From Streptomyces atratus (GTDB lineage: Bacteria > Actinomycetota > Actinomycetes > Streptomycetales > Streptomycetaceae): a stretch of 64,000 bases of DNA. Under the pieces are notes generated by a model. That model did no database searches, was not told the DNA's origin, and worked only from the letters and a program-made list of their open reading frames with translations. Positions 25,960-35,207 of the stretch are shown here, piece by piece. Within the stretch, counting starts at the first letter, position 1; every line of letters starts with the position of its first letter. The stretch covers positions 62,001 through 126,000 of the forward strand of contig NZ_FPJO01000005.1 in NCBI RefSeq assembly GCF_900119365.1. The letters run 5' to 3'. The translations under genes and the position numbers were made by a program.

Positions 25960-26610
25960 TTACGGCGAGGTGATGGTGAGCGGCGCGGCGACCTTGTACG
26001 TCGCGTCGAACGTGGCCGAGTCACCCGCGTTGAGCAGCCCCGCGCAGTTGTCGGCGCTGTCGACCTTCAGCCCGGAGCCGTTGTTGATGTCGAGTTCGCC
26101 CGTGGAGTTGGTGTAGGTCACGTTGTTCACGGACCCGGAGATCACGGCCTTGCAGGTGCCCAGGATGGTGTCACCCGTCAGATTGACCTTGACCCCGGTC
26201 AGGCTCCCCGAGGTGACGCCACCGCTGTACGTGCTCGCGTCGATGCTGATGACAGCACCCGGTGCGAGTACGGCCGTGAAGTTCGAGCCGAGCGGTCCGG
26301 GGCACGGGCTGGCCGTGGAACCCCAGGCGGCGGCGGTGATCTTCGCGAGGCCGGCGCCGGAGGGGTACGTGCCGCTCGGAGCGGTGCCACTGGCGGTGCC
26401 CACCGAGCAGTCCACTTGCTGGCTGGTGTTGGTGTCGACCAGGGTCGCCACCGTGCCGGCCTTGAGCGAGGCCGTGAAGGTGCCGTTCGCGTTGGGGTTG
26501 ACCACGGTCCACTGCGCGAGGGCGGTGGCCGAGGCCGACGTGGCGGCGAAGCCGAACGCGGCTGCGGCGACGGTCGTGGCGAACAATGCTCGTCTGAGGG
26601 TGTTTCTCAC
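25960..26610 (-). CDS. Secreted 216-residue beta-rich protein, function unknown
   Basis: The GTG at 26610 follows a perfect GGAGGT seven bases upstream. The product has a signal peptide (RRALFATTVAAAAFGFAATS, cleavage near SASA at about 27) and a mature domain rich in Thr, Ser, Gly and Asn with four cysteines. That composition fits a beta-sandwich surface protein. It is the first gene of a minus-strand trio of secreted proteins; 137 bp separate it from the next gene, so it may also have its own transcript. I do not recognise the family with confidence. Confidence 0.72.
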   Translation of the reverse strand: MRNTLRRALFATTVAAAAFGFAATSASATALAQWTVVNPNANGTFTASLKAGTVATLVDTNTSQQVDCSVGTASGTAPSGTYPSGAGLAKITAAAWGSTASPCPGPLGSNFTAVLAPGAVISIDASTYSGGVTSGSLTGVKVNLTGDTILGTCKAVISGSVNNVTYTNSTGELDINNGSGLKVDSADNCAGLLNAGDSATFDATYKVAAPLTITSP

Positions 26611-27571
26611 GGAACATACCTCCGGGAAGTGGAGTCGGACGTACCCGATTACCCCGCACCACGCCCCGGGAATGGGCCCGGCACGAGGGCGGCTCACATC
26701 GTGGAACGCAGAAGTCGATGGACTCGACTGCGTGATCGAACTCCGTGCGGATCGAACGTTACGAGCCAGTAGCCCAACGCGGCAATACCCGGCGCAGAAA
26801 ATCCCCACCCCTCTCGGCGAAAGCATTCCGCCTTAGCGATATCTCAGCAGATCGCCGCGATTTTCTATACGAAAGTGAGTAGTTACGGCCGTGTCATGCG
26901 CCTCGGACCCCGCAGGACACTCATCCCGGGCGCAGTCACCGGCGACGGGGCGGTCCGCCGACCGGCGGCGTACCCACCGGTAAGATCGTCCGGCCCCCGG
27001 CCGAATGACACCCTGGCGCGCCGCGTGCATCGCACAACCGAACCGTACAGGGCGCCGCGGAACCCGTTCCTGGACCATCGAACACACCACCGCGGGGGAA
27101 CCGCCGATGAATTATCCATTCCGGCCGACCGGTTCCGATATCGGCCCACCAATCCCGAAGAATTCCCCTCATCCGAAGAATATGCCCCCCTTCGAATACC
27201 GCGGCGCCCGGAGTCGCGAATGAACGCGGCCCGGCACGGGTACAGAGCCCCGGGAGAATACTCACCACCCGCACGAATCCACACCAATCACCCGGACGCA
27301 AATTCGTTACCCACGGTTACTTTCTTGTCGTCGAAAGAGCAGATGTCCGAAAAACATTGTCCGGAAGTGAGCACCGGCGGCCCACCTGCACCGAAGCACC
27401 ACAACGGGGCCGAGAAATGTGCCCCTTGCACTTCGATCTTGTCCAAGTAGTGGGCACGACTGCTGACTTGGTCTATCTTCATCGCGGACTTGGTACGCAC
27501 CTGTCGGTTCGTGGGAGCGCTTTCCCCACCGCCTGACCCCCCACCGGGCGCCGGAGAGCAAGGGGACAGTC
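26611..27571. other. 960-bp gene-poor region between secreted protein and PucR-type regulator
   Basis: This stretch is visibly lower in GC (especially 27100-27480) and must hold divergent promoters. I see no standard gene. Two very short frames have possible ribosome sites: 27107-27223 (38 residues, Pro-rich, after GGGGGAA) and 27343-27450 (35 residues, three Cys, after GAAAGAG). Neither has streptomycete codon bias, and I do not claim them. A longer frame at 26875-27450 also lacks bias. Confidence 0.5.
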
Positions 27572-28786
27572 ATGCCAGAACTCATACAGCCGTCGGACAC
27601 GGGGGATCCACTGGGGCCGCTCCCCCAGGAGTTCGCCGCCATCATGCGCCCCGAACTGCCGAGCCTCATCAAGGAGATCGGCGTGGAGGTCACCCGGGCC
27701 TATCCGGAATACGCCCGGCTGCTCAGCGGCCCCAACGGGCAGGCCATCCGCGTCGGTGTCGAACAGAGCCTCTCCTCGTTCGTGGACCTGGTCGCCGAAC
27801 CGTCCGCCTCGACCTCGCTCCGCGACGACATGTGCCGCCGGTTCGGGCGCTTCGAGGCGTACGAAGGGCGCACGATGGAAACGCTCCAGGGCGCCTACCG
27901 GCTCGGGGCCCGGGTCGCGCTGCGACGGGCCAAGAAGGTCGGCCGGAGCTACAACTTCTCACCGACCCTCATGCTCAGCTTCGCCGACGCGCTCTTCGCC
28001 TACATCGACGAGCTCGAATCCCTGTCCCGGGAAGGCTTCCTGGAGGTGCAGTCGCAGACCGGCGAACAGACCGAGGCCATGCGCCGCCGTCTGCTGCATC
28101 TGATCCTCGCCGGGCGACCCGCGCCCCGTACCGCCATCGCCGAGCTCTGCGAACAGACCGGATGGCCCCTCCCCGAGGAGGTCACCCTGGTCGCCGTCCG
28201 CTCCCCCGCCACCCTGGACCGGGCCGTGGCGGACCGCGACGTCCTCACCGATCTCAGCGACCCCCAACCCCACTTGCTCATCCCCGGTGCGTTCGACGAC
28301 GCCCGAAGACACATGCTGGGCGAGGCGCTCCTCGGCACCCACGCCGCCATCGGCCTGACCGTGCCCACCGCCCTGGCCTCGGACTCGATCCGCTGGGCCC
28401 GGCGCGTGCTCGAACTCGTCGACACGAACATCATCGACGACGCGCCCGTCATCCTCTGCGAGGACCACCTCATCACCCTGTGGCTGCTCTCCGACCCGGC
28501 GCTGGTCGACCAGCTCGCCCAGCGCGAACTGGCCCCGATCTCCGTTATCAGCGCCACCCGCCGGGAGCGGCTGGTCGAGACCCTGCGGATCTGGCTGGAC
28601 ACCCGTGGCACCGCTGCCCACATGGGCGAGCTGCTGGACGTCCACCCGCAGACGGTTCGCTACCGGATGCGCAATCTGGAGTCCATCTTCGGCGAGCAAC
28701 TGACGGATCCCGAGAGCCGGTTCTCCACCGAGGCCGTGCTGCGGGCGCTCCAGTTACGGGCCCGCGGCGAGGAAACACCGCTCTGA
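27572..28786 (+). CDS. PucR/CdaR-family transcriptional regulator, contains a TTA codon
   Basis: A 404-residue regulator. The N-terminal ~170 residues form a helical sensor region of the kind found in actinobacterial CdaR/PucR proteins (SFVDLVAEPSAS, RRFGRFEAYEGRTMETLQ). The C terminus carries the PucR helix-turn-helix (RLVETLRIWLDTRGTAAHMGELLDVHPQTVRYR split across ~345-378). The ATG is preceded by AAGGGGACAGTC. Codon 395 is TTA (28754-28756), pointing to bldA-dependent translation. Such proteins usually control nearby transport or catabolic genes; the divergent secreted-protein set or the mce operon are natural candidates but unproven. Confidence 0.85.
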   Translation: MPELIQPSDTGDPLGPLPQEFAAIMRPELPSLIKEIGVEVTRAYPEYARLLSGPNGQAIRVGVEQSLSSFVDLVAEPSASTSLRDDMCRRFGRFEAYEGRTMETLQGAYRLGARVALRRAKKVGRSYNFSPTLMLSFADALFAYIDELESLSREGFLEVQSQTGEQTEAMRRRLLHLILAGRPAPRTAIAELCEQTGWPLPEEVTLVAVRSPATLDRAVADRDVLTDLSDPQPHLLIPGAFDDARRHMLGEALLGTHAAIGLTVPTALASDSIRWARRVLELVDTNIIDDAPVILCEDHLITLWLLSDPALVDQLAQRELAPISVISATRRERLVETLRIWLDTRGTAAHMGELLDVHPQTVRYRMRNLESIFGEQLTDPESRFSTEAVLRALQLRARGEETPL

Positions 28787-28999
28787 GTCCGCTTTCAGCC
28801 GGATCACGGTCCTCACCATGAGTCAACTTACTTGCGGGTAAGGCGAAATAGACGGTCACTCTCAAACGGTTGCCACACGGAGACGCTCTCAACGAGAAAC
28901 CCGGAACTGCGTCCCGTACATATGGAGCTGTCGGCCGCCGCACCCGGCGGCCGAGCCGACAACCGCCTCCTGGCCGACCATCGCGAGAGGGAAACCCCC

Positions 29000-29263
29000 A
29001 TGACCGCCTCACACCTCCTCGTCCCCGTACCGATCCCGGACCGGGTCGCCGCGCTGATCGGATCCTGCATCCCGCAGCACATCCTGCAGGCGGAATTCGA
29101 CGCCGAGTGCGCCGCGCGCGAGGTGCGCAGCTTCCGCGGTCCGCGGCTCTGTGACGAGGACCGGGCCGACCGCGAGCAGGCGCTCTCCGAACTGGCCCGC
29201 GCCAACAAGATCCTCGCCGCCCACCACCCCCGGCTGACGGTGCGCCCCGGCAGCTCCTGGTGA
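29000..29263 (+). CDS. Small conserved-looking protein, function unknown
   Basis: An 87-residue soluble protein starting at an ATG nine bases after GAGAGG; longer in-frame starts upstream lie in non-coding sequence. The sequence is charged and helical in its second half (EDRADREQALSELARANKILAAHH) with two cysteines in the first half. No domain was recognised. Its stop codon overlaps a possible 44-residue frame by four bases. Confidence 0.6.
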   Translation: MTASHLLVPVPIPDRVAALIGSCIPQHILQAEFDAECAAREVRSFRGPRLCDEDRADREQALSELARANKILAAHHPRLTVRPGSSW

Positions 29264-29394
29264 CGTCCCCGAGCCGCACCCGTCCAGCGGGGGGCGGTAC
29301 GGCGCCTCCCGGGTTACTGGGCGAGGTCTTCGGCCGGACGAATCAGCAGTTCCGCCCGGAGGCGACGGGACGGCTGACGGCCCTGATCCGCTGA
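29260..29394 (+). CDS. Possible 44-residue small protein with a TTA codon
   Basis: A GTG start overlaps the previous stop as GTGA, the usual coupling in this genome. Codon bias in the second half (ending FRPEATGRLTALIR) looks genuine. Codon 19 is TTA (29314-29316). The region could equally be a degraded C-terminal extension of the upstream gene. No function can be proposed. Confidence 0.35.
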   Translation: MTSPSRTRPAGGGTAPPGLLGEVFGRTNQQFRPEATGRLTALIR

Positions 29395-29435
29395 CCGCCA
29401 CGCCCGTCGGCCGTTCCAGCCCGGCTGCCCCGGTC

Positions 29436-30689
29436 TCAGGCGGCGACCGGGGTGAAGCGCACCGGCAGCGAGCGCGGGCCCCGGGTGAAGACGCCGTGCT
29501 CGGTGGGGGTGAAGCCGTCCGCGAGCCGCAGATCGGGCATCGCGTCGAGCAGTTGGTTCACCCCCGTCTCCACCTCGGTCCTGGCCAGCAGCGCGCCGAC
29601 ACAGAAGTGCCGGCCGAGCGCGAACGCCAGGTGGTCGGCGGCCGCCGAGAAGGCGGTGGTGCTGGTCAGGTCGGAGCGGAAGATGTCGAACCGGTCGGGC
29701 GCCTCGTAGCGCGATTCGTCGCGGTTGGCGGAGCCGATCAGGCAGGTGACGGTGGCCCCGGCCGGGACCGTTCCGCCGCTCAGCTCCACCTCGCGCGCCG
29801 TCTGGCGCATGATCATGTGGACCGGCGGGGTGTGGCGCAGGGTCTCGGCGAAGGCCCGGTCGATGAGGGTGCGGTCCTCCCGTACCGCCGCGAGCTGTTC
29901 GGGGTGGGTGAGCAGATTGGCGAAGACGGAGGCGATGGCCTTGTCGGTGGTCTCGCCGCCCGCGGCGAGCAGCAGGCTGCAGAAGGCCTTGATGTCCTCG
30001 TCGCTCATCCGCACCCCGTCGACCTCGGCGGCGCAGAGCGTGGAGAGCAGGTCGTCGCCCGGCGCGTTCCGGCGCCGCCGGATCACCGGGATCATGTACT
30101 CGGCGAACTCCCGGCGGGTCCGCTCCCCGGCCGCCGCCACCTCCGGGTCGCCCGTCAGATTGCCGAGAAAGGCGATGACGGTGGTGTACCAGCCGTGGAA
30201 GCGCTCGTGGTCCGCCCTGTCCAGGCCGAGCATGTCGGCGATGACGAGGACGGGGAAGCGGGTCGCGAAGGCGCCGACGAGATCGGCTTCGCCGGTGTGC
30301 CGGAAGGCGTCGATCAGCTCGCGTGCGTTGCGCTCGACGACGGGCAGGAACTTCTCCTGGAGGTCCGTGCCCCGGAAGGCAGGGGCGACCAGGGCCCGGC
30401 GGACGGCGTGCTCTCGTCCGCTGAGCTGGAGGATCGTCCGGCCGTGGACGGGTTCGATCTGCCAGTCGTAGTTGTCGGTGGTGAACTCCCCCGCCCGGTC
30501 CTTGAAGACCCGCTCCACGTCCTCGTACCGGGAGACGATGTAACTGTTCGTGGCCTCGTGCCGGATCAGCGGCGCGCTCTCGCGCATGATCCGGTACGCC
30601 CCGTAGGGATCGGCCGCGAAGGCGGGCGAGAGAATGTCGGGCAGCGACGGCGATTGCGATGCGACCGGCTCGTGCGGGGCAGCTGACAT
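29436..30689 (-). CDS. Cytochrome P450 (bacterial class I type)
   Basis: A 417-residue soluble monooxygenase. The heme-binding loop FALGRHFCVG places the thiolate at C363. The I-helix reads AAGGETTDK (242-250), the oxygen-activating acid/Thr region, and the K-helix ExxR is E282-R285 (ETLR). It needs external ferredoxin and reductase; none is adjacent. It is divergent from an ATP-grasp gene with an 80-bp gap, and a multidrug-type exporter follows, so a small specialised-metabolite or detoxification unit is conceivable. The substrate cannot be told. Confidence 0.92.
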   Translation of the reverse strand: MSAAPHEPVASQSPSLPDILSPAFAADPYGAYRIMRESAPLIRHEATNSYIVSRYEDVERVFKDRAGEFTTDNYDWQIEPVHGRTILQLSGREHAVRRALVAPAFRGTDLQEKFLPVVERNARELIDAFRHTGEADLVGAFATRFPVLVIADMLGLDRADHERFHGWYTTVIAFLGNLTGDPEVAAAGERTRREFAEYMIPVIRRRRNAPGDDLLSTLCAAEVDGVRMSDEDIKAFCSLLLAAGGETTDKAIASVFANLLTHPEQLAAVREDRTLIDRAFAETLRHTPPVHMIMRQTAREVELSGGTVPAGATVTCLIGSANRDESRYEAPDRFDIFRSDLTSTTAFSAAADHLAFALGRHFCVGALLARTEVETGVNQLLDAMPDLRLADGFTPTEHGVFTRGPRSLPVRFTPVAA

Positions 30690-30769
30690 GACGCTCCAGG
30701 GTCGTGAACGGGCAACACCATCAAGGTTATTGACCAGCCGTCCACCGACACACCCCTGGGGAGAACGCC

Positions 30770-31597
30770 ATGCCCGCCGGTCCGCGACCGTCCGTCCTGT
30801 TCGTCACCGACCTCGCCTACGAGGCGCGCGGCCGGCGCTACTGCGACGAGGACATCCATCTGACGGCGCGGCTGCGGGAGGATTTCGATGTCGCGCTCTG
30901 TCACCCCCGGGACGCCGCCGCGCTGCTGGAGGGTTTCGACACGGTCGTCATACGCAACAGCGGTCCGGTGCTGCACTACCAGGAGGCGTACGACGCGTTC
31001 CGCGCCCGGGCCCGGGAGCTGGGCACCCGGGTCTACAACCCGTTGCACGGCCGCGGGGACATGGCGGGCAAGCAGTACCTGGTCGATCTGAGCCGGGCCG
31101 GGCATCCGGTGATCCCCACGGTGGACCGGGCGGCCGATCTGGGGTCGCTGCCCGAGGCGCCGGAGTACGTGGTCAAACCGAAGCTGGGGGCGGACTCGGC
31201 CGGACTGCGGTTCGTACGGGAGGCGGAGCTGCCGGAGGGCGAGGACGGCACCATGCTCGTCCAGCCCCGGATCGACTTCCGCTACGAGGTTTCCTTCTAC
31301 TTCGTCGACCACGACTTCCAGTACGCGCTGTACGCACCGGACCCGGAGCGGCGGTGGGCGCTGGAGCCGTACGCGCCGGACGCGGCGGATCTGGCGTTCG
31401 CCCGCGGCTTCGTGGAGTGGAACAGTCTCGGCCACGGCATCCAGCGGGTCGACGCCTGCCGGACCGCGAGGGGCGAGCTGCTGCTCGTCGAGTTGGAGGA
31501 CCTCAATCCGTATCTCTCGCTGGACCGGGTGGCGGAGCCCGTACGGGAGGCGTTCGTGACCCGGATGAAGGCTTCCGTGCGGGATCTGCTGGCCTGA
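30770..31597 (+). CDS. ATP-grasp-fold ligase-like protein
   Basis: A 275-residue protein starting at an ATG after GGGGAGAACGCC. The N-terminal part (~8-95) looks like a pre-ATP-grasp Rossmann-like domain. The nucleotide-binding loop region is [17 protein letters not shown] (~138-154). The acidic metal-binding end is [15 protein letters not shown] (~238-252), matching the E..N pattern of ATP-grasp enzymes, which join a carboxylate to an amine or thiol through an acyl-phosphate. It is close to RimK/glutathione-synthetase-like proteins in layout. Neighbours are a P450 and an exporter. The substrate is unknown. Confidence 0.7.
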   Translation: MPAGPRPSVLFVTDLAYEARGRRYCDEDIHLTARLREDFDVALCHPRDAAALLEGFDTVVIRNSGPVLHYQEAYDAFRARARELGTRVYNPLHGRGDMAGKQYLVDLSRAGHPVIPTVDRAADLGSLPEAPEYVVKPKLGADSAGLRFVREAELPEGEDGTMLVQPRIDFRYEVSFYFVDHDFQYALYAPDPERRWALEPYAPDAADLAFARGFVEWNSLGHGIQRVDACRTARGELLLVELEDLNPYLSLDRVAEPVREAFVTRMKASVRDLLA

Positions 31598-31655
31598 CGG
31601 CACGTCCGGCCGTCCCCCACATGCGCGAAGCGCGGGCCGGTGTGATGGTGCAAGC

Positions 31656-33731
31656 GTGACCACTGCCAGCGAGACCGCCCCCGCCGCGCAGAGTGCCGCC
31701 GCGCCGCCCGTACTCGATCCGCGCCGCCGGAACATCGTCTTCGCGACGATCGTGCTGGGAATTCTGCTGGCCGCCCTGGACCAGACGATCGTCGGCACCG
31801 CGCTGCCGACGATCGTCTCGGATCTCGGCGGCGCCGCCCACATGTCCTGGGTGGTCACCGCGTATCTGCTCGCGGAGACGGTGGCGACGGTCCTGGTGGG
31901 CAAGTTCGGCGACCTGTTCGGCCGGAAGATCATCTTCCAGCTGTCGGCGATCATCTTCATCACCGGCTCGTTCCTCTGCGGTCTCGCGACCAATATGACA
32001 CTGCTGATCGTCTGGCGCGGGCTGCAGGGCATCGGGGCCGGCGGTCTGATGGTCACTTCGATGGCGCTGATCGCCGATGTGATCCCGTTGCGCGAGCGCG
32101 GCAAGTACCAGGGCGCGATCGGCGCGGTGTTCGGGGTGTCGACGGTGATCGGGCCGCTGCTCGGCGGGCTCTTCACCGACCATCTGAGCTGGCGCTGGGC
32201 GTTCTACGTCAATGTGCCGATCGCCATCGCGGTGGTGATCGCCGCGGCCCGGACGATCCCGTCGGTCAAGGCCGCGGGCCGGCCCGTCATCGACTATCCG
32301 GGCATCGCGATGGTCACGGTCGGCGCGAGCGCGCTGATCCTGGCGACGAGCTGGGGCGGCAACGAGTACGCGTGGGGCTCGCCCGTCATCCTCGGTCTCT
32401 TCGCGGGCGGCCTCGTCGCACTGGCGCTCTTCTGCCTCGTGGAGTTCCGGGCCGCGGAGCCGATGCTGCCCATGCGGCTCTTCCGGAATCCGGTGTTCAC
32501 CGTCTGCTCGGTCCTGAGCTTCATCGTGGGTTTCGCGATGCTCGGCGCGATGATCTTCCTGCCGACGTATCTGCAGTACGTGGACGGGGACTCGGCGACC
32601 CTTTCGGGCGTACGGACGCTGCCGATGGTCCTCGGGCTGCTCGTCGCCTCGATCTTCAGCGGCAACGTGGTCTCCAGGACGGGCCGGTACCGGCTGTTCC
32701 CCATCATCGGCTCGCTGGTCATGGCGGTGGGGCTGTATCTGCTCTCCCGGATGGGCCCGGACACCGGTGTGTGGCTGGAGTCGCTGTACATGCTGGTGCT
32801 CGGAACCGGAATCGGTCTGGCCATGCAGGTGCTGACGATCGCCGTGCAGAACACGGTCGACTACGCGGACCTGGGTACGGCGACGTCCGGCGTGACGTTC
32901 TTCCGTACGCTCGGCAGCTCCTTCGGCACGGCGGTCTTCGGGACGATCTACGCCAATGCGCTGAAGCCCAATCTGACCGACGGGATCGCGGCGGCGGCGC
33001 GGGCCGGCGGCGACCCCGCGACGCTGGCGAAGGCCGCGCAGAGCCCGACGGGGCTGCACGCTCTTCCCCCCGCGCAGTCCGAGCCACTGGCCCAGGCATA
33101 CGCGGACACGCTGCACACCGTGTTCCTGTGGACGGTGCCGGTCGCGGTCCTGGGGTTCTTCGTGGCGCTCTTCCTGAAAGAGGTGAAGCTGCGGGACACG
33201 GCCCGGGCCGGATCCACGGACATGGGCGAGGGCTTCGCGCAGCCCACCACCTGCGACCCGGCGAGGCTCCTCGAATTCGCCGTGGCCAAGATCCTGCGCC
33301 AGGCGGGCCCGGACACGGCCCGGCGGATCGTCGCGGGCTCGGACACCCGGCTGGACATGGCGGGCGCCTGGGCGGTGATGCAGGTCGAGCTGTTCACTCG
33401 GATGGTCGGCCACGCGGGTCTGCGGCTGATCGCGGCCCGGCACCGGCTGCCGCCCGAGGTGCTGGTGCCGGTCTTCGACCGGATGATCGAGGAGGGCTAT
33501 CTCACCGGCGACGGTCATCTGTTCACGCATACCGCCGCCGGGAGCCGGGAGGCCGCCGCGATCACCGACGCGTGGGCGCGGTGGCTGGGCGAGCGCCTGG
33601 ACGAGCACGGGGCGCGCCCGGACGACCGGCAGCTGCGGGCGGCCGTGGACGTGATCGCCAAACGGCTGCTGGCGGAGGACTTGGCGCAGCAGCTGTCACC
33701 GGAGAAGGCCCTGGCGGGGACGGCGGACTGA
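31656..33731 (+). CDS. EmrB/QacA-type MFS exporter (14 TM) with a ~165-residue C-terminal extension
   Basis: A 691-residue drug/proton antiporter of the DHA2 family. Motif A-like [10 protein letters not shown], the antiporter motif C region ([20 protein letters not shown]), [14 protein letters not shown] in helix 1 and [10 protein letters not shown] are all present. Fourteen hydrophobic segments span ~27-520. Beyond them lies a soluble region (~525-691) with helical segments and a winged-helix-like stretch ([24 protein letters not shown]), which most family members lack. It starts at a GTG 58 bp after the ATP-grasp gene and may export the product of that gene set. Confidence 0.88.
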   Translation: MTTASETAPAAQSAAAPPVLDPRRRNIVFATIVLGILLAALDQTIVGTALPTIVSDLGGAAHMSWVVTAYLLAETVATVLVGKFGDLFGRKIIFQLSAIIFITGSFLCGLATNMTLLIVWRGLQGIGAGGLMVTSMALIADVIPLRERGKYQGAIGAVFGVSTVIGPLLGGLFTDHLSWRWAFYVNVPIAIAVVIAAARTIPSVKAAGRPVIDYPGIAMVTVGASALILATSWGGNEYAWGSPVILGLFAGGLVALALFCLVEFRAAEPMLPMRLFRNPVFTVCSVLSFIVGFAMLGAMIFLPTYLQYVDGDSATLSGVRTLPMVLGLLVASIFSGNVVSRTGRYRLFPIIGSLVMAVGLYLLSRMGPDTGVWLESLYMLVLGTGIGLAMQVLTIAVQNTVDYADLGTATSGVTFFRTLGSSFGTAVFGTIYANALKPNLTDGIAAAARAGGDPATLAKAAQSPTGLHALPPAQSEPLAQAYADTLHTVFLWTVPVAVLGFFVALFLKEVKLRDTARAGSTDMGEGFAQPTTCDPARLLEFAVAKILRQAGPDTARRIVAGSDTRLDMAGAWAVMQVELFTRMVGHAGLRLIAARHRLPPEVLVPVFDRMIEEGYLTGDGHLFTHTAAGSREAAAITDAWARWLGERLDEHGARPDDRQLRAAVDVIAKRLLAEDLAQQLSPEKALAGTAD

Positions 33732-33758
33732 GCGGGGTCCGGCCGCCGTACCCGCGCG

Positions 33759-34205
33759 TCAGTCGACGAAGACCGCGGTCGCGTACACCCAGGCGCCCTC
33801 GTGGCGGACGAAGCGGCTCTTCTCGTGGAGCGAGCCGGGCCGCCCGTTGTCTGTGTAGTGCGCACGGAAGGTGACCGTGCCCGTGGTGTGGAACGGGCTG
33901 CCCTCGGTCGTCTCCAGCACCTCCAGGCGCACCCAGCGCATCGCGGGGTCGAAGTCGACGGCGGGCGGCCGGGTGTCGGGGTGCCAGGTGCGCAGCAGGT
34001 ACGCCTCGTCCCGGACGACGAAGGCGGCGTACCGGGAGCGCATCAGCGCCTCGCAGCTCGGCGCGGCGGCGGTCCCGGAGTGCAGGCGGCCGCAGCACTG
34101 TGCGTAGGTGGCGGGCAGGCCACAGGGGCACGGTGACTCCGCGGTGACGGCGGGGGTCCGTGCTCCGGCGGCGGGGCGCCCCGGCCGTGTGGTGCGTCGT
34201 GACAT
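33759..34205 (-). CDS. YchJ/UPF0225 family protein with SEC-C zinc motif
   Basis: A 148-residue protein. Near the N terminus it carries the SEC-C-type zinc-binding signature PCPCGLPATYAQCCGRLH, followed by the NTF2-like YchJ domain (ALMRSRYAAFVVRDEAYLLRTW, FRAHYTDNG, WVYATAVF). The family is widespread and of unknown function; SEC-C motifs elsewhere recruit proteins to SecB or nucleic acids. It converges on the exporter gene with a 27-bp gap. The first ~20 residues are Arg/Ala-rich and may not all be translated. Confidence 0.88.
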   Translation of the reverse strand: MSRRTTRPGRPAAGARTPAVTAESPCPCGLPATYAQCCGRLHSGTAAAPSCEALMRSRYAAFVVRDEAYLLRTWHPDTRPPAVDFDPAMRWVRLEVLETTEGSPFHTTGTVTFRAHYTDNGRPGSLHEKSRFVRHEGAWVYATAVFVD

Positions 34206-34286
34206 GCGTCCATTGTGGCTTGCGGTGAGGCCGGCTCGGGGAGCCGGGGGGTTGCCGGCCGGTCGGCCGCCGACGACGGGGCGCGG

Positions 34287-35096
34287 TCAGGCCTTGCGGG
34301 CGACGCCCGCGTAGCCCGGGATCGGGCCGTCGCCGGGGACCTCGATGACCTCGCCGAGCTCCGGGTGCCAGTCCGCGGAGAGCGAGACCCCGGGCTCGAC
34401 GAGCTCCAGCCCGTCGAAGAAAGTGGTGATCTCGGCGTGGGAGCGCAGGCGCAGCGTCATTCCCCGGGCCCGGTACATGGCGGACGCCTGCGCCGCGCCC
34501 TCGGGGTCGAAGTCCCCGGTGGTGTGCGAGAGCACCAGATAGCTGCCGGAGGGGAGCCGTTCGACGAGGCGGTCGACGAGCTCGGCCGCGCCGTCCCCGT
34601 CGTCCAGGAAGTGCAGCAGGGCGAGCAGCGACAGGGCGATCGGCTTGTCGAAGTCGAGAACCTGGCCGGCCGCTTCGAGGATGGTCTCGGGCTTGCGGGC
34701 GTCGGCCTGGATGTACTCGGTGGCGCCCTGTGGGGTGGAGCGCAGCAGGGCCGCCGCGTGTGCGAGGACGATGGGGTCGTTGTCGCAGTAGACGATGCGC
34801 GCGTCCGGGGCGGTGCGCTGGGCGATCTGGTGGAGATTCGGCTCGGTCGGTATGCCGGTGCCGATGTCGAGGAACTGGCGGATGCCGTTCTCGGCCAGCC
34901 ATCGGGTGGCCCGGTGCATGAAGGCCCGGTTGACCCGGGCCATGTCCCGCCCCCGCGCGTCGAGGGCGAGCAGCTGGCGGGCCATCTCTTCGTCGACCGG
35001 GTAGTTGTCCTTGCCGCCGAGGAACCAGTCGTACATCCGGGCGGGGTGGGGCTTGGTGGTGTCGATCTCGATACCTTGGGTTTCGTGCCCGGTCAT
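34287..35096 (-). CDS. SAM-dependent methyltransferase (streptomycete DUF574-type)
   Basis: A 269-residue protein of the S-adenosylmethionine methyltransferase family abundant in Streptomyces. Visible blocks are RMYDWFLGGKDNYPVDEEMA at the N terminus, FLDIGTGIPT (SAM loop), IVYCDNDPIVLAHA and LLHFLDDGD. The ATG at 35096 has GGAG six bases upstream; an ATG four codons earlier is less well placed. The family is often found beside XRE/DUF397 cassettes, as here. The substrate is unknown. Confidence 0.88.
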   Translation of the reverse strand: MTGHETQGIEIDTTKPHPARMYDWFLGGKDNYPVDEEMARQLLALDARGRDMARVNRAFMHRATRWLAENGIRQFLDIGTGIPTEPNLHQIAQRTAPDARIVYCDNDPIVLAHAAALLRSTPQGATEYIQADARKPETILEAAGQVLDFDKPIALSLLALLHFLDDGDGAAELVDRLVERLPSGSYLVLSHTTGDFDPEGAAQASAMYRARGMTLRLRSHAEITTFFDGLELVEPGVSLSADWHPELGEVIEVPGDGPIPGYAGVARKA

Positions 35097-35182
35097 AGCG
35101 CGCTCCATGGGTCCATAGGTCGGCGAACAACAAGAGTGTGGGGCCCGGTCGGCTCCGGCGCTGCGGATTCGGGCAAGAAAAC

Positions 35183-35202
35183 CGGCCCGGGCGGCCGGGC
35201 CG
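35183..35202 (-). terminator. Intrinsic terminator after the DUF397 gene
   Basis: On the minus strand CGGCCCGG and CCGGGCCG form an eight-base stem with a four-base loop, followed at once by GTTTTCTTG, a clear T-run. It starts five bases past the DUF397 stop codon. Confidence 0.75.
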
Positions 35203-35207
35203 CGAAC

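Noticed and set aside
26875..27450. A 191-codon frame in the gene-poor region
   Set aside because: No ribosome site at its start, AT-rich third positions unlike the rest of the genome, and competing frames of similar quality.
27343..27450. A 35-residue frame with three cysteines considered as a RiPP precursor, given the ATP-grasp and P450 genes downstream
   Set aside because: It is 2-3 kb from those genes, separated by a regulator and other genes, with no leader/core pattern or dedicated RiPP enzyme; too weak to claim.
31503..33608. A 701-codon minus-strand frame opposite the exporter gene
   Set aside because: His/Arg/Gln-rich antisense shadow of a clear 14-helix transporter.
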